DNA of 31,466 bases, from contig KZ992559.1 in NCBI GenBank assembly GCA_003614735.1, forward strand, positions 1 to 31,466. The letters run 5' to 3'. Positions 1 through 9,734 of the stretch are shown piece by piece. Source of the DNA: Thamnocephalis sphaerospora. Its lineage: Eukaryota; Zoopagomycota; Zoopagomycetes; Zoopagales; Sigmoideomycetaceae. Both the position numbers and the translations under genes were made by a program. How positions within the stretch are numbered: the first letter of the stretch is position 1; the number at the start of each line of letters is the position of its first letter. Below the pieces are notes generated by a model that was not told the origin of the DNA, did not search any database, and was given only the letters and a program-made list of their open reading frames with translations.

Positions 1-1
1 C

Positions 2-127
2 GCGCTTGCCAAGGTGCTGGAGACATTTCGCACTGGGCTTGGATGGCTGATTGGCCTGCATCAGGCGGTGCCGCTGGTTGATATGGCCCCGTCCGGCCAC
101 GGCCTCTTTTCGTCAGCCATTTATTAG
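2..127 (+). CDS. 3' end of an unidentified protein-coding gene (partial)
   Basis: The second reading frame is open from the window edge to a TAG at 125-127 and encodes about 41 residues. They include the stretches LAKVLETFRTGLGWLIGLHQ and VDMAPSGHGLFSSAIY. The even amino-acid mix, with alternating hydrophobic and polar residues, contrasts with the pyrimidine-driven, stop-poor sequence that starts immediately downstream. I therefore read this as the last coding exon of a plus-strand gene that begins outside the window. The fragment is too short to assign a family. An alternative is a chance open frame at the edge; the neighbouring contig would decide. Confidence 0.4.
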   Translation, partial: ALAKVLETFRTGLGWLIGLHQAVPLVDMAPSGHGLFSSAIY

Positions 128-874
128 CCGTCCGTCGCCCTGACGGATATGCTGCCATCACGCCTCGTGCGTGTGCTGTTCTTGTGCCTTTTCATGTTGC
201 CACTACTATATCGCCGCTGTCCACTGACGCGGCCACTGTCACTACGGCGACGGCTACTGCCTTCGAGACCGTCGCCGTCATCATTCCCGTTTGCTTTTCC
301 CGCCCGTGTCGTTTTCGTGTCCATCGTCCCGTTCCGGTTCATTCATGCTGCTCATTGTCCCACACATGCCCTTTGCCCGCTTACTACGCACGCACATGCA
401 TGCGCGCACACGCACACCCGTGTGCCACTACAAGTTACTGCGTCAGTCCCTCCCATCATTTGCCTACGTCTTATTGCCGCTGTGCGCGTGCATGCAGTGA
501 GCAGCCCTGCCCTCTACATGTTCACACATAAACTACACCTGTTGATTTTCTAGTAGACGCCAACACCGATGGCGCCGACGATCACGTCTGCACGCGCATC
601 ATCGATTCGCACGCCAAAACGTCCATGTAGATGCCCCACAGAAATTGGTCTGTCGTGCGTGCAGACGCGAATGCTGCGCGTTTGCACACAGTTGGTGTGG
701 CTTCGATGACGAGGTGCCGGATAAAAGCTTATTTAGTAGGAAAGACAGGGTGTGAAACGTCCTCAGACTGTGAAATCTGCATTTGCCATCGCGTGTGGCT
801 ACTTGCGTTGACTCGCCAAGTATCGTGCATGCAATGCCGGCTTCCTCAAACGCCTGCCACCAGCCTAGCCGTGA
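128..874. other. Intergenic / 3' flanking sequence, pyrimidine-rich on the plus strand
   Basis: This 0.75-kb stretch lies between the convergent ends of the left-edge gene and the RNF14-like gene. Positions about 150-540 are strongly C/T-rich with runs of CACACG-type sequence. That creates long open frames by composition only, with proteins of almost nothing but Pro, Leu, Arg, Ser and Cys. I see no splice-consistent exon, RNA gene or repeat unit. It most likely contains the 3' untranslated regions of the two flanking genes. Confidence 0.5.
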
Positions 875-2515
875 TCAAGTTTCGTCGACGCCAAGAAAGA
901 GTAAACCTGCACACTTTGACTCGCCTTGGGATCGGTAGTGACTGTACGGGTCGGTAATGGGAAGCAACTTCAAGCAAAGCCAGCAAAAGTGGCCTTTGCA
1001 TACAAAGCACTGCATGCGATTGCAGCCGTGCCATTTTTGGATCTGCGATCGGCACTGAGGACAGCGCTTGGTATTCTCGTGGATCCATTTCCTTGTCTCG
1101 CGTCGTGCCGCGATGCGACCGATACGCCGAGGGCGTGCCGAAGATGCAGCAGTCTCGTTTTCCTGAACAGCGTTGTCGGTGGCCGTCTTGCGCGGCTTAC
1201 GTGGATCATCATCGTCACACCCGTCATCCGCGTCGGAAATTGCGTCGTCGCCGAGCTGCGCGCGCACCAGCTTGCGGATGGTGTGGCGGCCATATTGCTG
1301 CTCGAGCTTTCGACGCTCTTCTTGGTATCCGCTCGCATACTCGTCCGCTAGATCCACCTGTATGCCAGCGTCGTCTGGCAGACGGCACTTTGATACTGGC
1401 CCATGCCAGCCGCGATTACATCCGGTACAGAAAGAATAGTAGCATTGATTGCAGACGGCCAACATTGCACCATTACGGCGATTCGGGTCGCCAACTGTAG
1501 CGTCGCAGTGGGCTGGCCCCTGACAGGTGGGCCGTGGACACCAGACGATGGTCGGATCAGCCTCCAGCGAGCGCTGTGTTTGCAGTTGTGCGTAGCGGTC
1601 GGCCAGTGCATCGCCCAGTAGATATCGCAACTCGGGCTCATCTGGCTTGTGCGGTTCCGGCTGGCACTCAATAGAAGGGCACTGCAGACTGGCCAGCCGA
1701 CCCTCCTGGATCATCAGCGAGAAATAACCAGTCAAGCAGCCGGCGCAGAATGCATGGCCGCATGCCAGACGAAGGCAATCGCTGCCGCGCACCTCCTCCA
1801 TGCAGACGGGGCATGGATATAAGGTGCGCGCAAAGTCGGCCTCACGCACCATCTGGTCAAAGCTGCGGATGCTCCATGCAATCTCTGCAGGCACATGCTA
1901 TCAGCGTCCGCCGTCAAAGTGTATCGCTGGCTGTTGCGCTTACCGTTGCTAACAATCAGCGGATCGGTCAGCTGTGCAAAACTACGAATGTCTGCGAGCA
2001 TGTCTAGCCAGCTGAAGAGAATCATGTCTCTTTCCTTCGCCCACGCATCCCGCAACAGTGCCTCGGTAGCTCGCAGAGCGTCGTCGTCAATCCATTCGCA
2101 TTCGAGGCGCACAGTGGGAGGCGTGCTGTATGGATATCCCGGAGGGAGCGTAAAATCTATCCTGACTGGCGGCATGTGCCGCACCTGAAGTACCATCTCT
2201 CCGGTTGCCTCGCCCAACTCGGGCTCTTTTCCCTTTCGATCTGCGTTCCGAGTTACAATGTTCCACCACTCGCCGTCCTCTGCCACCACAAACACGTGTG
2301 CTGTGCCGATGTTACGATCAATATGGTAGCGATAGTTGAATCTGTCAGGATAAATGGCCTGATATTGTGTTGCAGTCAGCGGCATGATGATTGAGGCCGT
2401 GATAGGCGCCTACCTCTAGTGCCAGCAGCTCTTCTTGCTGCTCTGCCAGATGGTTTGTTGCGACAGCTTCGATTTCAGCGATAGCAGGCATAGTAGTAGT
2501 AGTGGAGGCAGACAT
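875..2515 (-). CDS. RNF14: RNF14-like RWD-RING-IBR-RING (RBR) E3 ubiquitin-protein ligase
   Basis: Splicing complement(875..1884, 1944..2358, 2414..2515) gives 508 residues. Introns of 55 and 59 nt have GTAGGC and GTAAGC donors. Exon 1 ends in EEQQEELLALE-type RWD sequence (seen as EQQEELLALE) that continues directly into AIYPD in exon 2; this fixes the first junction and the ATG at 2515. The RWD domain covers about residues 25-165. RING1 starts at Cys197 (CPVCMEE), an IBR follows, and RING2 begins at Cys447 (CPQC). RING2 contains HGCNRMQC with the expected catalytic cysteine at residue 460, then HFCWLC. RBR enzymes pass ubiquitin from an E2 to this cysteine and then to substrate; the RWD-RBR order is that of RNF14/ARA54. 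An acidic, Lys/Arg-rich insert (about residues 390-435) separates IBR and RING2. All key cysteines are intact. The family call is strong; the substrate is unknown. Confidence 0.9.
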
Positions 2516-4622
2516 GATTAGCGCTGACAGTTGGCTAGCGATAGATTGCGGTGTGCGTTCTGCATAGCGTTGGCTGATATTTCAACGTATTCCACTGAGT
2601 CACGATAGCTGATTGTGCCGCATGCTGCGTTTACGAGCACCCACTACGTTTATGCACACCCTTGTGCTGCACACCAGCTGTTTTTGCGCACCCTGTTCTG
2701 AGCCACGGTGTTGTGCACGAACTAGACATTGAATCGGCTTATACAGTATATTGGGACTGGTAAGCGTAGAGAGGCTGGCCACATGTGGCGGCTGATGAGT
2801 GGTATATATGCTTGTGCGCAGCGTGCTTGTGCCAGTCGCGCCAAAACTCTACGGCTGACCGACTAGTGGTGAAACCAAGTAGAAAGCAGCCACTATTGCT
2901 CACTATTACCTTGTACCACTATGACGCTGCAAGTCTGGATCCCGGCAAAACAAGCTCGAAGGAGCCTTGTTACGCACCCAAGCCTGGCTTCCTTAGTAGC
3001 GCTGGCCCTTCTGCATATACACATTTGCGTTGTTGCGGACCTGCGTTAATGGAGTCGGCACTATGGGTTGCTGTGCGTGAGTGACCGTAACGAGATTGCA
3101 GATGGAACTGCTTGACAGACCAGGACGGCACACTGCGGGAGCACAAGGCCGTGATGCAAAGAAAGACGAGGCAAAAGTGCTCTGCTTTACTTTGCCTACA
3201 CACAGCGGCAAGATTTGGATAGCTAAGCGGTTGCGCGCATGTCAATGATGGTGATAGAATTACTCTGAATTAGGATATACGGAGGGTGATGGCGAAAGAT
3301 GATCGACCTGATGCCCGATAGCGGCTACGCCTTCTAGGCAGGTGAATGCGGCGCAATAGCATGGCTAGAGAAAGTGATGCACAGCGTGCGACAAACGGCC
3401 AATGCGTCAAATGGCGTGTAGCCACTTCAGACCGCGCATCAATGGCAGCTCATAAGCGTGCGCAGTTACTGTAGCCAGTATAGCTGTGCTGAACAGCAAA
3501 ACACTGCGCGTCGTACTGACAGAATCGAGCCAAAAAACGCACTCACTCGCTGTCTTTCTGGTCACTTTACAGTCTGCCGCCGCTCGTGGGGCAGGACGGT
3601 CGGCTAAGAAAGAGCTGAAGGTACCATGTCCTGTAGTGGCCTGCAGCTGGGCCGAATCCCGTCTGCAGTTCTTTCTGGCATTTGGATTCGAATGCATCCA
3701 GTACTCTGCTGATCTGACCTGCAGAACAGCCATGTCTAGCGGTGCCACCGAGAGGCATGTCGTGCATATGGCGATGGTGAATTTCTCCCGGTTCGGCTAA
3801 AGTCAGCGCTTCTTTGCACCCTCCTAAAAGTACGCGGTCATTCAACGCCGCGCGGCAGTCCGGAGACATGCTAGCTTGGCCATCAGCGCGCGTAAAGTTG
3901 AGCTTGGGCGCAAGAGCAAGCGTAGTGACTCACGCACTGGCAAGAGTGGTGCTATAGAGCAGCGGTAGCAGAAAGGAGAGACGGAAAAGGTGCAGTAGCA
4001 GCATCTTGTCAGCACCGGGGCAGAGACAGATGGATACGACAACAGCTGGATAGCGTCGGGTACGGATTTTTGCAATAAACGCAGTCTAAATAGCGCCGCA
4101 TACTCGACAAAATCGTCATGCTTATAATGCACTGCAGCCTTTGGCAGCCACACGTGAGTAAGCGGCACAAAACCCCAAGCTAGGTGTCGGCAGAGAGGGG
4201 AGCCGGAAGTGCAGCATGCTGAAGCGTCTGAGGCAAAGTAAAGCGGAACTTTCGGTGTGGAACGGCGTTTGACACGGCAATCAGTGAACGAGTGTGGTAC
4301 GCCTGTGCTTTGCATAAAATGCACACAGTATGGCAGGTCAACCGCCTGCTCTCTAGCAGGCAAGGCAGTGAAACACCAGATTGCGATACCGGATATGTTC
4401 TGGTGCATGCAGCATATCCTGCCGGGTTTTCGAGTGCATTGCATACTTTTTGGACTCTACGAGGCTATAGATTGCTCACTCGTTGCTCGCCATTAACCAG
4501 AGAGTTCCGCATCGCACATAGCCAGTGTGCAAGCGTATTAGATAGCTCAAGCATGGGATTTAATGATGGGATTTAATGAGTGCTCGTACAAGGTCGCTGG
4601 TAAACGGCGGCGTCTGCCAGTA
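2516..4622. other. Intergenic region without a supportable gene
   Basis: About 2.1 kb lies between the start of the RNF14-like gene and the 3' end of the seven-transmembrane gene, both on the minus strand. The longest open frame (about 200 codons, minus, 3842-4444) is Cys/Leu-rich and has no domain-like pattern. I found no phase-consistent pairs of exons. A TATATA motif occurs near 2803-2808. A short tandem duplication of a 13-bp unit (ATGGGATTTAATG) occurs at about 4554-4579. Nothing else is supportable here. Confidence 0.45.
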
Positions 4623-4683
4623 CTAGCCATTGCTCTGCGGTTCTCTCGGGCTCCCTATGGGCTCGAGACAAATGGTTGTATCG

Positions 4684-6550
4684 CTAAACATGTCCACCGA
4701 CTTGACGCGCCGAAATCCTGTGGTCGTCGATCTGTTTCCATGGCCAGGGGGGCGTATGTGTCTTGCTAAGCACACTGCCTGTCATTAAACTAAGAATACT
4801 CGTCTTTGATGTGGTGCGCATTCCAAGCAAGATTATTAACGCGCCAGATTGGATGGTCCAGGCAACCATCTTCATCTGGTATCGAAGTGCGTTGACGGTG
4901 GGGGTCGTGTCTAGCCTCATTGTTACCGATAGAAGCATGTCGATGGCCAAAAAGAAAAAGCCAATAAATGTGGCAATTGCAACGTAGGACAGCTGCAGCA
5001 GCGGTGCAGCGGTCTGCTCACTGACGGCCATCTGCCGTCGTTGTCTCAGAAAGACATGGCTGTGATAGATGAACAGACAGCACATGCATAGCTGAAACGC
5101 GGGCACAAGATATCCGATGATCACTATGGCGTTTACGGCACCAAAATACGGTCGGCCGACGGTGGCCCACATCTGCACTCCGAACGTGGCAGTGCGCACG
5201 ACCATAGCCAAGAAGGTAACTATAATAAGAAGTATCGGTCGCCTTTCCTGCTGTATTGCAGCCAGCACCGAACACCTGTGAGAATGCGCACAGCAATGCG
5301 TTAGTAATCGCGATGTGGCGGAAGGCGTGTAGCATAACGCCTACCATAATAACAGTAGCGAATAGGAACATATGGTTAAAATGAAAGAGGCGGTCATTCT
5401 CAGTAGCTGCTCTCGCAGCTCAGCGTGAGACATTAGAAAGAAGGGCACGCCACCTATGGTGCACCATTCATACTGTCTGTAAGTACTAGAACGCTACCAG
5501 CAGGATGCTCTTGCATTGACTTACAGATACTTGTAATGAGAGAAGCAAGAAACACGGAATTGCGCTGGTCCAGCTTAAATTCTTTGGCGTAGACAGATCG
5601 ACCGAGCTGAAAGATGCCGTAGAGCAGAAAGAGGATGTTCTACCGAGAATGTTGGTAGCAGGAAGATTAGCTGCTCGCTCAGTCCACCAATTAGCAATCT
5701 GTTGCGTACCAGCACGAAAAATGTTATGCTAAAGCCAACGTAGGCGGACGAGAGAATCACGTCGTTCCACGGTCCAGCCTCTACGGGTACGCGTCAGCGT
5801 GCGAAGACAGCATATCAAGCCGACGAGAAGCGCACCTTTTTCTGCTATAACCACCGCGCCATTGGTACCAGTGCCGTTCAAAAAATCGCCCACTTCCTTT
5901 GTGTGGTCCGCTGGCACCAACACCGTGATGATGCTGGGACGTTTGTCAGTAACCGATAGGTTATCTGCCGTGTACGGCTCTGTGTAGGGTGATCCCGAGT
6001 ACATCTTGTAGTGTTCATTTGTGAGCAAAAGAAGAAATAAGCTCGGCGCCGACACTCCTTCTGTCGCAAGCAGCCTCCCGTAGTTCACCACGGCTAATGC
6101 TGCCTATGGGTAGCGGTAAGCAATCTGCATGGCATAGAACGCGTATAGATGGCCCTTGCTTACCTGCGCAAATGTGTGGCATTGTGCGGCGCCCGCCTCA
6201 GCCCAGCTGAAACTGACCACCGGTGGGCCTTTGGACTGTGCCGAGTTTTTGATGCTATTTAGATCACCCTGATCTCCATGCTGCAGCAGACATGCTTCCT
6301 TTGGCACAAACGTTGGCCGTAAAAGCCTGCCAGTAATGTTGTAAGCAGGCGGGTCCACGCCATAGTAGTCGTAGGTAGGAACGGTGAGCGTGCGGCCTTC
6401 AGAGGATGCCGCGGTAAGACGAGCATCGACCAGGGTGCACAGAGTAATGCTGATGAAGAGAGACAGAAAAATGGCGCATGACCACCAGGTGCATCCGCTG
6501 GAGCAGCAGGCGCGCTCGGTTCTGCGTCTGGCCGTGCGCGTGCGCTGCAT
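4684..6550 (-). CDS. Seven-transmembrane protein with an N-terminal PA-like luminal/extracellular domain
   Basis: Splicing complement(4684..5275, 5345..5453, 5525..5639, 5710..5780, 5836..6103, 6164..6550) gives 513 residues. The five introns are 55-71 nt, with donors GTAAGC, GTGCGC, GTACGC, GTAAGT and GTAGGC; the intron at 5276-5344 has a perfect TACTAAC branch point. A signal/anchor lies at about residues 22-42. A soluble region of about 170 residues follows, resembling a protease-associated (PA) domain (SWAEAGAAQCHTFAQAALAV, then IITVLVPADHTKEVGDFLN). Seven hydrophobic helices follow, at about 226-251, 269-289, 301-322, 329-350, 362-388, 408-433 and 450-468, then a polar tail. This is a receptor-like topology with large N-terminal ectodomain, 7TM core and cytosolic tail. 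I cannot assign a named GPCR class or ligand. The splice into exon 5 is the least certain junction. The last codons may be frameshifted at a run of six G (4750-4755); a better tail would end at 4623. Confidence 0.7.
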
Positions 6551-8237
6551 CTTGTGCTGGTTTGCGCACCCGAGTGAACTAGAGTAAAACGACGCTAACT
6601 TTGCAGCAGCGACACGACAAAGTGAATAGTTGGCGAATGCGATGGTAGTGCGGTGGGTCGGCGATGCAGAGATTGGAGCTGTCACAAGATATGCGACAAA
6701 GCAGCTCGCCAGTGGCAGCCCTATACGATATTGCGGAGACGTAAACGGAGATGTTGTGCTGTGCGATTATACGGCGAGAGTAGACGACGGAAACAACACA
6801 GGCATTAGCCAAAGTGTCGTCTTGACCAATGCTAGATGCGCGTAAGGAATGAACAAAAGTGTAGAATGTAGCGATACGTGCCGTGCACTCGCCTGAAGAC
6901 TTTTTACCACGCGGTCTGCCTATTGTGCGCCAATTTGTCCGCAATGGCACATCGCTTAGGCCTTACAAGGACATGGAGCTACGTAAATTGAGCATTGCGT
7001 TGCACCGATTAACCGTCTACCTTGCCGCAACGACATGGAAGATCGTGCCGCAAACCACGGCCAACGGAGGTCGTGTGCTGTCGGCCAAACAGCTGTTGCT
7101 CGTGCGACTTTCTCCATTCGGTGTGTTGCAGCGAATACGTCGGGACAAACAGGTTTTGGTGACTGTGACAGGTTCTGGGCAGGAGTCTGTCGCCATTGTT
7201 TGCCGTAGGTCTCTACACATTGGAGACGCTGCCGCTAGTCCCATTGGTGTGTAAATCGCGCCTCCATAGCCGTCCAGCTCCGCACGTGCACGCCGCTCCA
7301 CTGCAACACCCGGTCGCGCATATCCTTGTCACACTTTCATTTCCTGCGCTCCATACTGCCGCAGGGTAAAATACAGCGGCAGTGGGTTGAAACGGCGCTG
7401 CCCGCCTGCAAACTGCAGTAAAGCATCGCGGCATAAAACCAACCGCAGAAGGCGTGTCCGTGTCACTTGCTATACTTTGGGCATTGCCGTCTTTGGAGTG
7501 TGTTTTATTTCAGGAATGCTCTAGTTATGTAGCCACAAGACCACTACCATGGCGTCCACTCTGCTACTTGGATGTCGCCATCAGACCAGAGTCAATGGTC
7601 ATGTCAGCGCGATCGCGTTGCATGCGGCAACGAGGCAGGCAGTACATGCTGTTGGCAAGTAGATGAGCGACAGACTACCAGCGAGACGCAGGGATGGGAC
7701 GTAGACAGCGCGGCCGCTACAGACGCTTGCGCCACTGCGCCATGCCGGCCCTTGGCTCGGTCATAGCTCGTGTTACCGCGGCGAATTGCCGTATTGGAGA
7801 CAGACAGCGGGGCGAGACTGATTTCTACAAATGACCTTGGTCATTTTTGGCATCATTTGGTTGGCGAGCGCTTTAGCGTTGATGGCTGTAAAAAAGCCGC
7901 GTACTCTAGGCTGTCGGTGGCGGCTCAGCACCGTGCCACCAAGCGTCGGGCTTTGCCAAAATAGCAGCAGCATTTTGCCGAGCAGCGCGCGCTGATCAAG
8001 GCGGGGCAAAACATGTGGTTACTGCGCAGACCCGTGCTAATTCGGTGTGTCGGGGCATGGCTCGGTCCAACACCTTGTCAAGTCTTCTGTTAAGTCGCTG
8101 CCTGATCGCATTTGCTCGCCTGCATCCCCTGTCACCGATGTCATGCCGTAGAACCCTCTATGAAAACACCTTATGCACCTTCCATTTGGCGCTGCATGCA
8201 GCCCTCTAGCCCGCCGCCAATGCCGATAACGTCGCCG
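6551..8237. other. Intergenic region without a supportable gene
   Basis: This 1.7-kb stretch separates the divergent start of the seven-transmembrane gene from the end of the 72-residue gene. Frames of 90-124 codons exist on both strands (for example plus 6883-7254 and minus 7017-7301). They overlap each other, lack recognisable motifs and have no consistent exon partners. A perfect 8-bp inverted repeat with a 2-nt spacer (AAATGACC/GGTCATTT) lies at 7829-7846 and could be a palindromic protein-binding site. I saw no RNA gene. Confidence 0.4.
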
Positions 8238-8515
8238 CTAGCCGGTGGCCGGCCTTGGCTTTGCGCCTTTTGGCAAGCGTGCCAACTCGGAGACCATGGT
8301 CGCCTTTAGCATTTCGGCATAAGATGTCATACCCAGCTGATGCGCCATCACCAGATAACACCGCACCGTCTGGTCCTCTGCACGCCAGCCGCTCATTTGC
8401 GCTATCGCGCTGCCATGACGACCGGCCCGTCCCCCTATTCGCGCAGCCACTAGCGCGTACCGCTGAATAGTGCGCTTTCACCGATCAGTCGCGCATATTG
8501 GCATTCACGGTTCAT
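8238..8515 (-). CDS. Small 72-residue protein of unknown function, two exons
   Basis: Splicing complement(8238..8401, 8461..8515) removes a 59-nt intron with donor GTACGC and acceptor GCGATAG, and joins two frames in phase into 72 residues. The protein starts MNRECQYARLIGESALFSAQ and continues MSGWRAEDQTVRCYLVMAHQ; it ends in a basic, Pro-rich tail (KGAKPRPATG). It has two cysteines (residues 5 and 33), no signal peptide and no membrane segment. Amphipathic helix-like spacing covers residues 28-60. The intron contains two in-frame stops, so splicing is needed for the joined protein. The start at 8515 is chosen because the frame is closed by a stop just upstream with no acceptor between. It lies head-to-head with the enoyl-CoA hydratase gene, 121 bp apart. 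I do not recognise the family; a small helical subunit or assembly factor is only a guess. Confidence 0.5.
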
Positions 8516-8636
8516 TTGCCGAGCATATCGCCGTGTATGGCACCGCCAGCGGTGTCGTCATAGCACTTCTTCCCCACTTTACGCTGCCCCGTGTGGGACT
8601 TTCTTAGCCGCCACACTTTCTTCGACGACTGCCGCC
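8516..8636. promoter_or_regulatory. 121-bp divergent promoter region between the 72-residue gene and the enoyl-CoA hydratase gene
   Basis: The two start codons face away from each other across 121 bp, so this space must contain both transcription starts and any shared control elements. A minus-strand upstream ATG with a five-codon frame ending in TGA (about 8514-8528) overlaps the start of the 72-residue gene. I see no clear TATA box. This is inferred from gene arrangement only. Confidence 0.35.
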
Positions 8637-9606
8637 ATGACACAGAAATTGACCGAGCCGCTTCCGCCAACCAAGTACTGCCTGCTGCAGCTGGCGGCGC
8701 CACACACTCTGCTCATCACGCTAAACAGACCGGCGCAGCGGAATGCGCTACACCTGCCCGCGCATCATGAGCTAGCCGCTGTGTTTGATTATGTGGAGCG
8801 GGAGCCGGAACTCTGGTGCTCGGTGGTAGGCCTCACTGCTTTGCGGACCGCTGACTGGACAAGCGCTCACGCTTGTTCAAACTAGATTACGGGTGCTGGC
8901 GAGAAAAGCTTTTGTGCGGGCGCAGATATTAAGCCGATCACCGGCGATGCTGCCGGCAACACGACCGTCCCTACGTTCCGAATCGAAGACTATCCCGTGT
9001 CTGGGTTCGGCGGCCTGTCGCGGCGAGCCGGCTCACGCAAGCCGGTGATTGCGGCGGTGCAGGGCCATGCATTTGGCGGTGGCATGGAGATACTGCTGGC
9101 GTGCGACATTGTGGTAGCGACAGAGCGCGCCACGTTTGCCATGCCCGAAGTGAAGCGCGGTATTGTGGCGGCAAATGGTGGCATTGCCCGTTTGGTACGG
9201 ATCGTTGGTAAGTGACGCTGCTGCTGTCATCTGCTGGTGGTGATCAACTGACATCGGCATGTGCATAGGCTACCAGCGTGCCATGTCCATACTCATCACG
9301 GGTCGTGTCCTGTCAGCTCGCGAGGCCAAGGAATACGGCTTTGTCAATGAGCTTGCGCAGAACAAGAAGGAAGCTATCAAGACAGCGTTGGCGTATGCGC
9401 GTCTGATCACCACTGCATCTCCAGACGCTGTTGGCTGCACCAAACTAGCAGCCAACTGGGCGCTCGAATCCTCCACCCTTGAGGCGACGCGGCGTCTGAT
9501 CGAATCGGATGAGCTACGCCAACTATCCGATGGAGAGAATCTAAAGGAGGGCGTGCGTGCATTCAAGGAGCGCCGCCACCCGCGCTGGCAAAGCAGCAAG
9601 CTCTAA
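8637..9606 (+). CDS. Enoyl-CoA hydratase/isomerase (crotonase) family protein, probably peroxisomal
   Basis: Splicing join(8637..8825, 8886..9207, 9269..9606) gives 282 residues with introns of 60 and 61 nt (GTAGGC and GTAAGT donors). The crotonase fold signature is clear: LNRPAQRNAL near the N-terminus, ITGAGEKSFCAGADIK at 64-79 for CoA and oxyanion-hole formation, and HAFGGGMEILLACDIV at 124-139. Glu131 and Glu151 sit 20 residues apart, as do the two catalytic glutamates (144/164) of classical enoyl-CoA hydratase, so hydratase chemistry is plausible. The protein ends in Ser-Lys-Leu, a canonical PTS1 signal, which points to the peroxisome matrix and fatty-acid or related acyl-CoA breakdown. 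There is no obvious mitochondrial leader. The GIVAANGG segment recalls carnitinyl-CoA dehydratase-type members, so the exact substrate is open. It is convergent with ERCC1, 128 bp away. Confidence 0.9.
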
Positions 9607-9734
9607 TGCCGCATCCTGAAAGTACACACATTTTTTGACAAAAGTGCGTTGGCATACTTGGGCCCATTTTAGTAGCTAGCCAGCGTACATCCACGCATGT
9701 CACGCCGGTCGCTGCTTGATCCTTTCCGCACTAG

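Noticed and set aside
149-553. Plus-strand 134-codon open frame near the left edge
   Set aside because: Pyrimidine-rich low-complexity sequence with CA repeats; no protein-like features and lies between two gene 3' ends.
3842-4444. 200-codon minus-strand open frame
   Set aside because: Cys/Leu/Ser-rich with no domain-like pattern, no splice partners and overlapping frames on the other strand; likely a chance open frame.
6883-7254. Plus-strand 123-codon frame in the 7TM/hydratase gap
   Set aside because: Begins at a non-ATG codon, has an overlapping minus frame of similar length and no recognisable motif or splice partner.
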